DNA of 64,000 nt from positions 22,270 through 86,269 of the forward strand of contig JAJKFJ010021899.1 of assembly GCA_027382625.1 (NCBI GenBank). The letters are read 5' to 3'. Within the stretch, counting starts at the first letter, position 1, and each line of letters begins with the position of its first letter. The translations under genes were made by a program, and so were the position numbers. Below the pieces are notes generated by a model. The model ran no database searches. It worked only from the letters and a program-made list of their open reading frames with translations, and was not told the origin of the DNA. This DNA is from Tetmemena sp. SeJ-2015 (taxonomy: Eukaryota > Ciliophora > Spirotrichea > Sporadotrichida > Oxytrichidae). Shown here piece after piece: positions 23,101 through 33,825 of the stretch.

Positions 23101-24034
23101 CTGAGTAAATGCTGGATGAGCTCTAACCTCCTAAGAAATTGATAGATCAAGATACTCTAATGCGACTAATAGAAGAGTGCCAAGAAGAGGAAGAACGGTA
23201 GTCAGTGATGAGTGAAATGAATCACTCTTCTCTCGATAAATAGTTGTTATTTTAAAAGATAACGATGGCCAACTTTCAGTAGTTAGCCAAACAAGGTCAG
23301 CTTTCCATGAGAAGTCAATCGCACAGTTGGCTCAGCTTGAGAAGCAAAGTCAGAGATTCGACGATGCAGAAGAAGCTTTCAGAGGACTGGCTGGAGTTAA
23401 GGAATAGTACTACAAGGCACTAGAAACTGTGCAAGAGAGACAAAACGCCATACTTTAAATTGTGATGATCATTATGGGAATATTTAAACTAACTTTAGAT
23501 TGAAGATAAAGTAAACAAGTTGTTCAAGAAAAGTGAAGCAGCTGACAAGATAGTGCAGAGGAAGTCAGTGCTCAAAGACTAACTCAGAATTCAACAAGAA
23601 GAGTTAAATCAGATAATTAGCAATTTAGAGAGCAAGGAGCAGCTTATTGCCAATCTCATTCAAAAAATAAGCTATTGATATGGCTTTATTATAATCTCTA
23701 AGAAAGGGAGAGCAGAGACTTTGAGCTTTATGGACAGCAGATCCAAGTAAGCTTAACTCTAAACTAGGAACTTTACAAAGACTTGGAAGAGGAAGATGGA
23801 AGACTGGCTTAGATATTGCAGGATGTGCAGCAGTTCCACCAGTACGAAAAGGAAATAGAGGATGAAGCTATTTAAGAGGCAAATAGAAATTAACTTCTGT
23901 TAGAAGATATCGAAAGAAAACAGGTTAACAGAAATGACGAAATGGAGGATGAGTTGCTAGAGTTTACAAGGCAACAATTGGACATCAGGGATCAATAGTT
24001 GTTACAAGAGGAGGAGTCAAAGGCTCAAGATTGA
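20134..24034 (+). CDS. Long coiled-coil protein, FSIP1-like in part
   Basis: From ATG 20134 (MSGMSNSSVNSRPIIKKPLP) about 1,150 residues with a Ser/Gln-rich N-terminus, a long coiled coil (KLQRELEKIKKLDMQLAQ), an acidic patch (DQDDSDDEDELNDVVYD), a segment FSADIN-like region (SADINKSSYTQKINDGKR, then YMYSIEDGDRLEKINNNLL) and a second coiled coil to TGA 24032-24034. The middle section recalls FSIP1-type proteins of sperm fibrous sheath/cilia, but this is a weak resemblance. Frame shifts near 20600, 21840, 22300, 22940, 23300, 23500 and 23700 mark IESs or introns. A cytoskeletal or ciliary role is inferred from architecture only. It could be two genes, but I see no stop and new start between halves. 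Confidence 0.6.
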
Positions 24035-24126
24035 TATTGACCGCTTATCCTATTCAAATTACTCATTCCTTGTTTATTGCTCTATTACATTAAAATTGAT
24101 AATAAACTCAGGTGCAATAAAATAAG

Positions 24127-25696
24127 ATATAGCTGAGAATCTTTAGTCAATATGTAAATGTACTGCCCATCAATTTCAATCTGCTGCAAGTTAGGCTTAT
24201 AGAAAAATTCATAGAGTGGATACTACCTATAAAGGATCAAGTCTCCTGTGTCTTAATTTAAATTAATTTTAAGTTATGAATTTAAAATTGATGGTAAGCT
24301 CATCGGTTAGGATTTGAGTTTGAGTTTGATCTTAGGTATAAAAGATAAGGATCTTCTTTTGACTAAGCATTTTGAAACTAAGGACTCTTCCAAACTGAGT
24401 GATATTGATGGCTTAAGTTAGATCTTCATAAGTGCTGCTCTCATTAAAGTTTTATGTGTCTAAAATTGCTAAGGAGCCTGATTTATCGGTATAATAGATT
24501 TTTTTGGTTGCTGCATGATGATAGTATTTTGAGTCCAACGGAATAAAATCAATTGTTCCATTTTATTATCCTTAATCTACTTTATTGAAAAATTTGTAAT
24601 TAAATACTAAAGTTATTGGTGGGCAGATCGAACAAGTTAATAAATAGATCTTTGCTAAGCTTGTTCCCATCAAGACCTTGCATCATATAAATATATAATT
24701 CATCCTTTATTTAATAAAATATTCTAAGGGGAGAGCTAGCCGCGGTGTTGATTTATAAAGTCAGCAAGAGTGGATAAGTAGGTGAAGCTTAAAATTTTGG
24801 TATCCGAGTAGAGATTAGTATAGTCTTCTTAAAGCTCTTTTTGGAAAACATATAGCCCTCCTTCTGCATCTTCAGCCATGAAATAGTCAGAGCTGTGGTC
24901 ATTGATATCTTATAATACAAATAAAATAGCTTATCAGTGTACTGAGAGTGCAAGTTATGTAGTTTGACGAAGACTGACCGCTTATTGAAAACATTATTTC
25001 CGTTGAACTGATAGCTGTTATGCTCAGATGCCTCAATTGTGATATTGAGAGAGTCTGTGGTGTTCTACTGCAATTAGAGAACTTGGAAAAGAGGTTGCCT
25101 CTCTACAATGTTGATCAGGAAATTGTCTAAGCTAATTATAGTTTAGTCGGGCTTGTTCAAAAGCATCTCATTTATGTTGATCTAAAATTCCTCTGGCACT
25201 TAAAGAGAAAGAATTAAAATGAGCTATGCTCTTAATAAATCGTTCAGCATTTATTTTGAATGTCAGTAGCATTAATGGCAGCAGTTTGGTTGAGGAGCTG
25301 AGGCTAAATTTTGCAAAATATAGGAGGAGTTAGCTTGACTCCCTCCTCAGCACTTGATTTGAGACTGACTATTTAGTTAAGTTAGATATTTGAATTGCTT
25401 AGTCTGGGAATGTTAACGTCGATCGAGAGGTCGATTGAAGTGTAGTTTATGGTCATGTTTAGGTATTTAGTGGAAGCAAGAGAGGGACTACCACCTGTCC
25501 CAGATGAATCACTTTGATAAATTGATTGAGAATACTTGTTGGAGTTGCTCATTAATTCTTCATTCAGAGAACTCAACTGAAATTAAGAGAGACTTGGGTT
25601 ATAATCAACAGTTTTTTCCTCCTGTCTCGCAAGCTTAATCAACAAGCAAAGTGCAATAACTTGAGATACTGTCCTTTTCTGGAAATGTCTTTTCAT
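24127..25696 (-). CDS. Type I membrane protein, N-terminal (inverted) segment
   Basis: On the minus strand, ATG 25696 opens a protein with a basic start and hydrophobic core typical of a signal peptide (VIALCLLIKLA), followed by a beta-rich ectodomain with repeated strands, for example YLNMTINYTSIDLSIDVNIP, NTTDSLNITIEASEHNSYQF, DINDHSSDYFMAEDAEGG and TIDFIPLDSKYYHHAATKKI. Asn-glycosylation sites (NxS/T) are common. The segment ends at TKDSQLY, where the word TCAGCTATAT (plus-strand ATATAGCTGA, 24127-24136) matches the start of the other half at 25744. Interruptions lie near 25290, 24900, 24720 and 24250. Confidence 0.75.
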
Positions 25697-25743
25697 TTTG
25701 AATTTAAATCTAATTAACTCTGCAAAATATTTGAGTGAGTAAT

Positions 25744-26521
25744 TCAGCTATATGCAATTGAACACAATACGAGCATCTTATTTTCTCCTCAGATGTTTCA
25801 GTTTAACTTGAACAAGGCCTCTATGGTTCTGCCTCTGCCTTATCTTTTTCAGAAAATGTAGAGCACAGTTGCTCTAGCTTAAATTCATCCCAGCACTTCA
25901 ACAGTGAGTTTTCACTATCCTCTTAACCACTCATCCGATACACTTTCTTGCACTGCCTTTCCTAAACCAAATATCTACAATATTTAGATTCGCTCTTTTA
26001 CAGACTCATGCGATTTAAAGAAGTTCTCAGAATCATATGATACATTCCCATTTTTTATAGGAATGTAATTACTTAATACAGAGAGCGACAGCTATCTCCA
26101 AAAGCCTTCCTACTGCTTAGCTGATTAGTTCTTGGTGATAAATGCTTCCTACCCAGTCAAGGAATCTATCTTCACTTCAAAGACTACGAAGAATTTGGCG
26201 GTCATCATTTCAGTCAGTGTGATCTTAGGAAGTCTGTTCTTCGGCTCAGTTGCCTACACTATATATTGGAAAACTAAGCATGGTTGGTATGATGAGAATA
26301 ACAATGAGATCTCAGATTAAAACAAGAGAAGAGAAAACGCAGAGAGACAACAGCAGATGAGAGGCTATGGCAGAAACTGGGAGGATGACAGCGAACTGGA
26401 GTAAGAAGATATTTAAATCTCAGTTAGCTAACCTGCTGGAAGTGCCACAAGATTAAACAGCAACCGAATTTCTGGATTCAATCGATTAAGTCAGCATGAT
26501 ATGATTGCCAATCATTATTGA
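25744..26521 (+). CDS. Type I membrane protein, C-terminal segment
   Basis: On the plus strand the frame starts at the shared 10-base word TCAGCTATAT (25744-25753) and continues the ectodomain (AIEHNTSILFSPQMFQFNLN), with Cys pairs (SCTAF, DSCDLKK, SYCLADQF), then one transmembrane helix (LAVIISVSVILGSLFFGSVA) and a charged cytoplasmic tail (KTKHGWYDENNNE, then DDSELEQED) ending at TGA 26519-26521. It has no start of its own. Joined to the minus-strand segment it makes a complete signal peptide-ectodomain-TM-tail protein of roughly 750 residues. The family is not recognised. Confidence 0.8.
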
Positions 26522-26661
26522 TTTTAATTTACGCAACTTCTTAATTTCATCAGTAGTTTTCTTAAGGATGTTGGAATTAGATCTTCACTTATATGCTTAA
26601 AAATATGATTCGATGTAATTCTACTATAATATCTTAGATAAATCAATCACATTAGTTTCAA

Positions 26662-29600
26662 ATGGCAGAATCTCATAACCAAGATCACCCAATGACTATT
26701 ACTGAAGAACAAAAAGCAGTTGCGACAGATAATTAAACAAGACTCGTAAAGATTAAGCAAATAGACGGCTCAGTCATTGAAGTCAATGTTGATCCGAATG
26801 TAAGTAATGAGAATTCTTACTCTTAAAGTAAAAGCATTTATGGTATCTTACAACCAATATTTTGAGGCTGATGGATTTTTCTAGATCACTGTAGCTGACT
26901 TTAGAGTAGTTCTAGAGCAGAAGACTTAAGTTCCTCCTGATAGTTAGAGACTTATCTACAAGGCTAAGCTTCTAGTAAATGAGCAGCCACTCTCAACTTA
27001 CAGTAAGTTATCTTATTTGTAGCTTATCTGTTTATAGTTAAGGAGGATGGAGAAACTATTCACTTAGTTAAGAAACCTCCTGGTGCCCCAGCTTCCTCAA
27101 CTTCAGCAAGTGGTCAGACTAGCATTCCCACAGGCACTGCACCTACCAATTCTTTAATGAAATAAATTTAAGAATTTAATAATTCATCGAATCAAGGACA
27201 GAATTAGCAGCAGCATAATCCTCACAACTAAAGTCCAGCAGCAGATCCCTTACAAGGTTTACTTATAATATAATCATTCAAAATTTAAAATGCTTGATAG
27301 TTATAACAACATACTCGGAAACGTCGGAGGTCTCTTTGGGCTTCCTCCTCAGCAGCCAAATCAGTAGCAAAGACCTCAAGCTGGGTAATAACCACAAATG
27401 AATCCACTTGCAGGTGGGCAACCCATGATGGGCGGTTTCCCATTCCCCTTTCCTTTCCAATTCGGATAAGTACCTCCTGCTGGAAGCCATCATGTCCACA
27501 TTTCCCAATAAGCTCGTCCAAACCCATAAGCTTAACCAAATGTTGCTCCTGCTCACTCTACAGTTCCATAAAACATTTAACAACTTGGATAAGCAGCACA
27601 AGCTGCTCATGCTTCAACAAGTTCCAGTGGAAACCCTCCATCAAGCGGACCAGCTGGCCAAGGTCCTCAGCTTATTTAGCTTCCTCATTAGAACGTATTC
27701 ATGATAGGAAACTACTGCAACAACTTGATGGGAGCTGGTTCTACTTTCCCTGGTCCAATAATGCCCCAACTACCTTTTGAGAGAAACATGTGCGTCATGC
27801 TAGGTTCATACCTGTGCAATCTTTCTCTAAACTTGCAAAGACTCGCTCCTTTCATGCAGAGGTGCGGAGATCTTCTGCAAAGAGAGAGCCTTTTAGTTCA
27901 GGCAAGAGATAGACACTCTGTTCAAGAAATGGCTAACACAATAGGCAGAGCTTTAGAAGAGGTGGCTAGATCAAGTGCTTCTGTTGCGCATTTTTACAGA
28001 TAAATGACTCTTGGGGAAAGTGTAGGCCAGTTCCAAGTGCCAACAGAGGGACATAGAGTTGAGTTCTAACCCATTTTGCAATCATCAGGCACTCTATCAA
28101 GAATCTAATCTCAGCCACAGCCTCACTAGCACCCAGTCTAGACTTAGATCATAATTAAATTAATAAAGAAAATAAATTAAATAGTTAAGAATTCAAGACT
28201 TTCTTTATTATTTTATAAATTATCCTCTCATAAATTTATTTAACTTCTTTTAGACTTTTTAAAGAATAAAGATATATTTTAAAACTGAAGCCGCGATTAC
28301 TTCTCAAATAGAAATTGCTTGATATCTTAATTTCATATAAAATATAAATCATAATGCAGTTTGATTAGCATGTACAGCCAAATCCTCAGCAGTAATAGGA
28401 CTAGATCAATAATCAATTTGTGAACGCTTTGAGAAATCTCAACCAAGAAATTCATGGCTCCGCTCATCACCCAGAAAACCAAGCTTAGTAAAACTAAACC
28501 TAACCACCAACCTAGACTCAATAAGTTCCCACTCCACAGTAGCAGCCTGTTCCAACAACTTAAACTTAACAACAACCAGCAACCTAACAAGTTTAAACAT
28601 CAAACTAATAGCCTACCTCTTTATTTAATTCCTAATTTCTATGGTTATAACCTCTTCAGCAGGACCATCTTTGCAAGCTTAGCAACCATAACCAAATCCC
28701 TTATAGAGCTTGTTCTAAATGTCAAGTCCCCTAATAAATAACTTACTAGGCAACTTAAACTTCAACTAGTCCCTTGGCTAAGTGGCTAATTTTCCCATGG
28801 AAGAAGATGCTGCAGAAATTGAAGAAGAACTCACTCTCTTTAACTTAGTGCTATCTCAACTAAGTCTATAAGAAGTGCTGGCTTTAATGCAAGGAAATTA
28901 TGGCATTATTCAAGGACTAAGTGGAAAGATCAAAAGTTAAATTGAGTTCTGGTTATTCATTATGTTTATCAAGAATGTGTTCCTGAGAAGAATGCCTCAA
29001 CAGACTGACACTGCTGAGAACAGAAGGTTGATGGCATTAAAGGAGACTGAAAAGTATAAGAGTTATCTTATCATCCCTGGAGAGCTTAGCGAAAACATTT
29101 ATGAGGGCTTTGAACCATTGACTGCCTCTTCTGATATCATAGACAAGCACTTTGAGCTCATAATAAACGCTGTTCTTGACTATGATTCTAACAATCGCTC
29201 TGATACTGAGTTTATTGAAATGATGCAAGATAGAATGGCTGAGTTCATTGGAGAACTGACTGAAGAGTTGCAAGATGGATTCCATAATGGACTCTCAGAT
29301 GTAATCGCTTTTTACAGAGCTAATGTTAGAATTCTTAATTAAAATAATATGCGAATATTTATTATTCAACTTGAGGTGGCTGGAGGTCTAGAAATGGGAG
29401 GCCTGTTGAGTTCAATGGGTCTTGAAAAAGCTATGGGTCTCATCACTCAAGCATAGAATAGATATCAGGCAAATAAGGCTCTTAAGAAATAAGAGGCTTT
29501 GGCAAATAAAGCCACAAGTGAAAAGCAGAATCCTTCTTCTGATGTGAAGATGGCAGAGCCAGAAGTGGCTAATTAATCTAATGCTGATAACGAAGAAGAA

Positions 29601-30169
29601 AAGAACGAGACTCCTGAGCAAAAGAGAGAACGCTTCTTGGCTAACTACTCTCACATAATAGAGAGAGATGTGAAAAGAATTGAGGAAAAGAAAGGAGAGA
29701 AACAGAGACCGTTTGGAAGAGCATATCAGTCGCTTGACCCTTTCAACAAGAGCAACAACATTTTGGTAGACGAGGAAAAGAAGAGTCTATGAATTATCTT
29801 ATTGTGTCTTTATTGTTTAGAGCTAAGACGCTACTTATTTAGTAGATAGAAATGCGAAGGCAAAGACCCCGAGTGACTATCTAAGAGCATCGATTAGAAG
29901 AAACGTCATTTAATAAAAATTTAATCTAAAATATGGATTTTATAATATAAAAGATTGAGCATGGATACTCTACTTAGAAAGTGGATGAAGTCTTTTAAGA
30001 TGTTCAAGAAATGCCAGAATCTTTGGTTAAAGCATTTTACGATATGAATCGGTAGGACATCAAAGATAGAATCGAGAACGACCCAGACTATCAAGATTTA
30101 GTTAAAAGAAAAGCGCAGAACGGAGATAGTAGCTATCTCGAAGATTTGGAAAAATTATCTAGATTATGA
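26662..30169 (+). CDS. BAG6: BAG6-like ubiquitin-domain chaperone
   Basis: The N-terminus is a ubiquitin-like domain (VKIKQIDGSVIEVNVDPN, ITVADFRVVLEQKTQVPPD, then LIYKAKLLVNEQPLSTY and GETIHLVKKPPGAP). A Pro/Gln/Gly-rich middle follows, then PQLPFERN and LCNLSLNLQRLAPFMQRC, a long Gln-rich linker, a helical domain (SLQEVLALMQGNYGIIQGL, DIIDKHFELIINAVLDYD) and a C-terminal region with ERDVKRIEEKKG and PFGRAYQSLDP. This order matches BAG6/Scythe, which holds hydrophobic proteins for membrane insertion or degradation. Two GT-AG introns interrupt the ubiquitin fold (26800-26885 and about 27003-27036), and an AT-rich insert of about 200 bp lies near 28150-28350. TGA is 30167-30169. Confidence 0.8.
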
Positions 30170-30344
30170 GGACCAGGATTTATTTACAAAATGATGAGTA
30201 GTTTATCAGTTTAAGTTAATTATTAAACCTTATGAGTATAGTATGATTAATCTTATCATCTTCCCTCGTAGTATACTGACTTGGGATTTCTTCTTTCTAA
30301 CTCCATAAACTTGCCCTGCTTTTCTAATTCATTTATAGCTGGAA

Positions 30345-30800
30345 TTTTAATTAAAATCGGTGATTGGTTAAAATAATAAATGGAGAGTTGCAAAATGGTG
30401 GCAGTTTAAATCATAGATTCAGCCCCTGATCTGCAGCTTGTTCGATAGCTTATTAAAAATTAATATGAGTTTCTTCTTTAATCATCTTCCTAGCACCTCT
30501 CAGCAGCAAGATACGATGTTCGCATTCTTCCTCTTCTCCATATTCATTTTAATTTAAACTAGTGTCACTTATAACTCTCGACTGAGCGCTCCCAGACAAA
30601 AGTTACAAGGATAAAAAGTTCTTAGATTTTATGCTGAATCGAATGGTCTAATAATTATTCAAATTGGACACACTTCAACTGCCCACTCATTTATTCCATT
30701 TTAATTTAATATCTAATTTAATTCTCTTTTTTATTAAATTCTCAGCTATATTAAGCTCTCATATTCCTCGAATGTTATCTTGGGAATCTGCTATTCTTCT
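30345..30800. repeat. Dispersed repeat, copy 1
   Basis: This stretch is similar over about 400 bp, in the same orientation, to 58235-58640. Shared words include GGTCTAATAATTATTC (30645-30660 here, 16 of 16 bases), CCCCTGAT, and AAAATTAATATG, in the same order with small indels. It lies between the BAG6-like gene and the small membrane-protein gene; no coding frame is conserved between the copies. Confidence 0.7.
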
Positions 30801-30883
30801 TGTGCCCCATCTTGAGTCTATTCAGAAGCAGATTAAGAAGGTATTTGGGATCCTTAACTTTATAATTGCCTCTATTTTACGTT

Positions 30884-31296
30884 CATAATTTACTTAACAA
30901 ATGAATTTATAAATTCAGAAGTATCTGGGAATACTTGTCTGCTTTTGCTGGATCCTCTTTTGGAAGTTCTTTATATTAAAAGTGAATATATTTGATTTGT
31001 TCTTTGGGAGGAAAGTATATTGCTTTGACTGTTGGCCCAATTAGAACGAAGAACATGATGAGTGATACTCCCATATCTTTGATATATCCTCCTATCTCAT
31101 CAGATTATCTATATTTAAATATAGTTTAATTATCAGTGCTGAGAGCCATCTTAGGGTCTTTATTATGGAGGTATATTCTGAATTTCAAGTGAGGACGAAT
31201 AAATGCGTTTGCAATCGTCAAGTATATTTAATGATGCACCATTTGAGGGATCATGATACCCGCGCATAGTCCTACTCCTATCTATATGAAAACCAT
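30884..31296 (-). CDS. Small two-helix membrane protein, unknown
   Basis: From ATG 31296 on the minus strand the frame gives a hydrophobic N-terminus (MVFIQIGVGLCAGIMIPQM), a basic stretch (FIRPHLKFRIYLHNKDPK), an interruption near 31110-31140, a second helix (LIMFFVLIGPTVKAIYF) and a polar C-terminus (QYKELPKEDPAKADKYSQIL) ending at TGA 30884-30886. About 120 residues. The size and two helices resemble small mitochondrial inner-membrane subunits, but I cannot name it. Confidence 0.55.
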
Positions 31297-31397
31297 ACTT
31301 CTCTACACTTAATTATATATTTATGGTTATAAATTTAAAGTATTAAAGTTTATCAATTAAACTAGAAACTAATTTCAAAGCTTTGAAAATGTAGCGT

Positions 31398-32809
31398 TCA
31401 AGCCTGCTGCTTATTGGCTGCTGGTTAAGCCCCTGTCTTGAGATACTGGACCTGCTAAGCATAGTGAGTGTTGATTTAAATCGTTCTGTGAACCATCTCC
31501 TCCGTTTCATTTACAATCCTTTGCTTTATATCCGCATCCTGTCCTAGAATAGTCAGAGTCTTTGCGTCGAGGTTATATTCAACTTAGAAGCCCTCTCCTT
31601 TGATGTGTTCCTCCATAGCTTAGCAAACTGAGGCTAAGTCTCTTCCACTTTCCTCGGCAAGAGGAGTCAAATCGATTGTCCACAAAGCTTTAAACTAAAC
31701 CTATTTTTCTAAAAATATAATGAGAAGATTGTCTTGTAGACCTGTGCCTTAACTTCATTGACGAGAAGAGTGGCTTGGAATTGGATCTCAACTGCGTAGT
31801 TCTTCAGAAGGAGATCTCCTTGTGCCTCTGCAACCATTTACTTTACGAGTCCTTGTGCTCTTTCAAAATCGTAGTCCTCATAAAGAGCCTCAATAAACTG
31901 AGAGAAGGAGTCAGAATAGCTATCTTTCTCTGCCAAAACGATAGGCAACACAACACTGCTGAACTCATCTTCTTTTCTGTTGATGAACAGAGATACTATG
32001 AAGTATGAATACCAAGAAATTTAATCATTCATTTAATTCAAAAGTATCTCAAAAGATGCTGGCACTTCATTTGGACCACATTCAAATAGGAGGCGCCAAA
32101 GAAGTTTCTCTCAGCAAGCATGTTTTGGAAAAGATCGGTGCATCTGTTAGTGAAGCTATAGACCAAGATTTGATGCAAGAACCAGGCCTTCTGGTTGTTG
32201 GCATCGAGAGATGAAAGAGTGCCGTCGTGTTAAAGCTTGTCAATAACTTCCTTCAATTTTCTCTGGGTTGTTCTTTCCACAGTTGCTCTTTCTCTTTGCA
32301 AAAGGATCTCGCAAGAAAGGAGTCCCCAAAAGATTTGAAGTTAAAGGTCAGTGTTGTGCTGCTCTTGGTTCAAAATTTCCTTAAGAGGGAAAAGATATTT
32401 CTCAGCGGCTAAATAAGATGTTATTTCAAGAACAATTTTGCTATAATTGCTTACATTTGTACTCTCCCATTTCGTATTGGAGCTTTGCGTATTAGAATAA
32501 CTTCTTGCAATCCTCGATTGTGATGCCTCTATCCTTTTAAAGCTGCTCAAGAGTGAATTGTCTATCAATTCTAAGCTGCTTTTGCTCTTAGTTGTTGATG
32601 AGTGTCAATAGCTTAGATGCTTCTTCTCTAAGAGGGACCTCCATTTCCTTTGCTTGCTCTTTATTGGAGAGAAGTAGTTGAGAACTCAGCTGTTGTTGAA
32701 GTTTCTCTGAGTTAGCAACTTGATTTCTCAAGAATTAAAGGAGAATATGAGGGTCCAAAAAGGGAGCAATTCTCTTGAGTTGGGCAACTTGTGAATCTGT
32801 GGTTTGCAT
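31398..32809 (-). CDS. EIF3E: Translation initiation factor eIF3 subunit e
   Basis: From ATG 32809 the minus strand gives LKRIAPFLDPHILLQFL, then DCKKLFQYAKLQYEMGEYKC, NYSKIVLEITSYLAAEKY, QIFWGLLSCEILLQRERATV, RKLKEVIDKLQHDG, AWFLHQILVYSF and YLNVVQMKCQHLLRYF, in the order and spacing of eIF3e (INT6), followed by the PCI region (SFSQFIEALYEDYDFERAQG, WTIDLTPLAEESGRDL). Its C-terminus is QVQYLKTGAQPAANKQQA, TGA 31398-31400. eIF3e is part of the scaffold that brings mRNA to the 40S ribosome. An IES with pointer TACTT sits at 32006-32046, and other interruptions near 32440 and 31700. Length about 420 residues is normal for the family. Confidence 0.9.
32006..32046 (-). other. IES, 41 bp, pointer TACTT
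   Basis: In gene sense TACTT borders the insert on both sides (plus-strand AAGTA at 32001-32005 and 32042-32046). Removal joins CQHLLRYF to IVSLFINRKEDEF in frame. Confidence 0.75.
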
Positions 32810-32945
32810 ATTTATTAATGAATAACTATTTTATGCCTCCTATTTATGTACGACTCAATAAAATTGCAAATTCACATTGAAAATGACTTGTCTTAATTAC
32901 TTATATAGAGAATACACATGCTTCTTTATTTATTTAAATTCATGC

Positions 32946-33683
32946 TCATGAGAGTTGATCGATGAGAGTTCCCTTATATTCTGAGCTGAAAATACTCTTA
33001 GATGCTTCTGTTAGCTTGAATACTGCATCAACAACTGAAAGCTCAGTGGCAGTGGTGTCGAGACCACAGAAAGCACTCCAGTCATTAGCAACGAGACCAC
33101 TTGCAATAACATCGCTACCTCTGTTGACGGTACCAGCGCAGAGAGGGATTTATAGGAGAGTGGATAGCTCATCAATTTCAGCGACGCTGCACATGGGATG
33201 AACAAGGCCTCCTCTGTTTGTAAGGACTGAATATGAACCGACCAGAGCATTTCCAGCGATGGTAGTTCTGAATACCTCAACTCCCAAAACGTCTGCAATA
33301 ATTTCTTCAGTGTTCTTGTCAAGTTCGGGGTGAACTAGGGCAACATAGTCATTGCATGCAACAACGTTGCCCAAAGCTGAGAGTCTCTCTTCGACTCTTT
33401 GGATTCTGACTGAGTCTGGGAGCATGTTTCTAATTGCCATCAGCTCTCCATCGGTAGTTCCCATGGGTACGATCAAACCATTCTTGTTTCCTGCGCACAT
33501 TCTTCCTACGATCTTGGTTCCTGCAAGTGAAGCATGTACAACTGGAATGTGTACTCCAAGTTCACTCTCAAACACTGAGTAGAAGTTTTCTGATCCTCCT
33601 GATGAGACAAGGCAGTAGGTGTTGGTCAGCTTTGCGAAGCATCCGATTTCGTTGGAGTTCTCAAATTGTACTCTGGATGTCAT
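32946..33683 (-). CDS. EIF6: Translation initiation factor eIF6, uninterrupted
   Basis: An uninterrupted 245-residue frame from ATG 33683 to TGA 32946-32948, with one in-frame TAA read as Gln. It starts [20 protein letters not shown] and contains [86 protein letters not shown] and [15 protein letters not shown], all eIF6 signatures. eIF6 binds the 60S subunit, keeps it from joining 40S prematurely and acts in nucleolar 60S maturation. Unlike most genes here it has no intron or IES, and its length matches the family exactly. It lies 137 bp downstream-adjacent to eIF3e in the same orientation, likely by chance. Confidence 0.97.
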
Positions 33684-33825
33684 GTTGATTTGCTAATTAA
33701 TAGATGAAAAGGGAAATTATAATTTCATCTATAAACACAATTATGCAATTTATACTTTCTAAAGCCATCAATCCGTCTTCACATAATGAATTAAATTTGA
33801 AAAGACTTTCATATAAAATTGATAT

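Noticed and set aside
33011..33582. Plus- and minus-strand frames overlapping eIF6
   Set aside because: They are shadows of the eIF6 gene, which matches its family over the full length.
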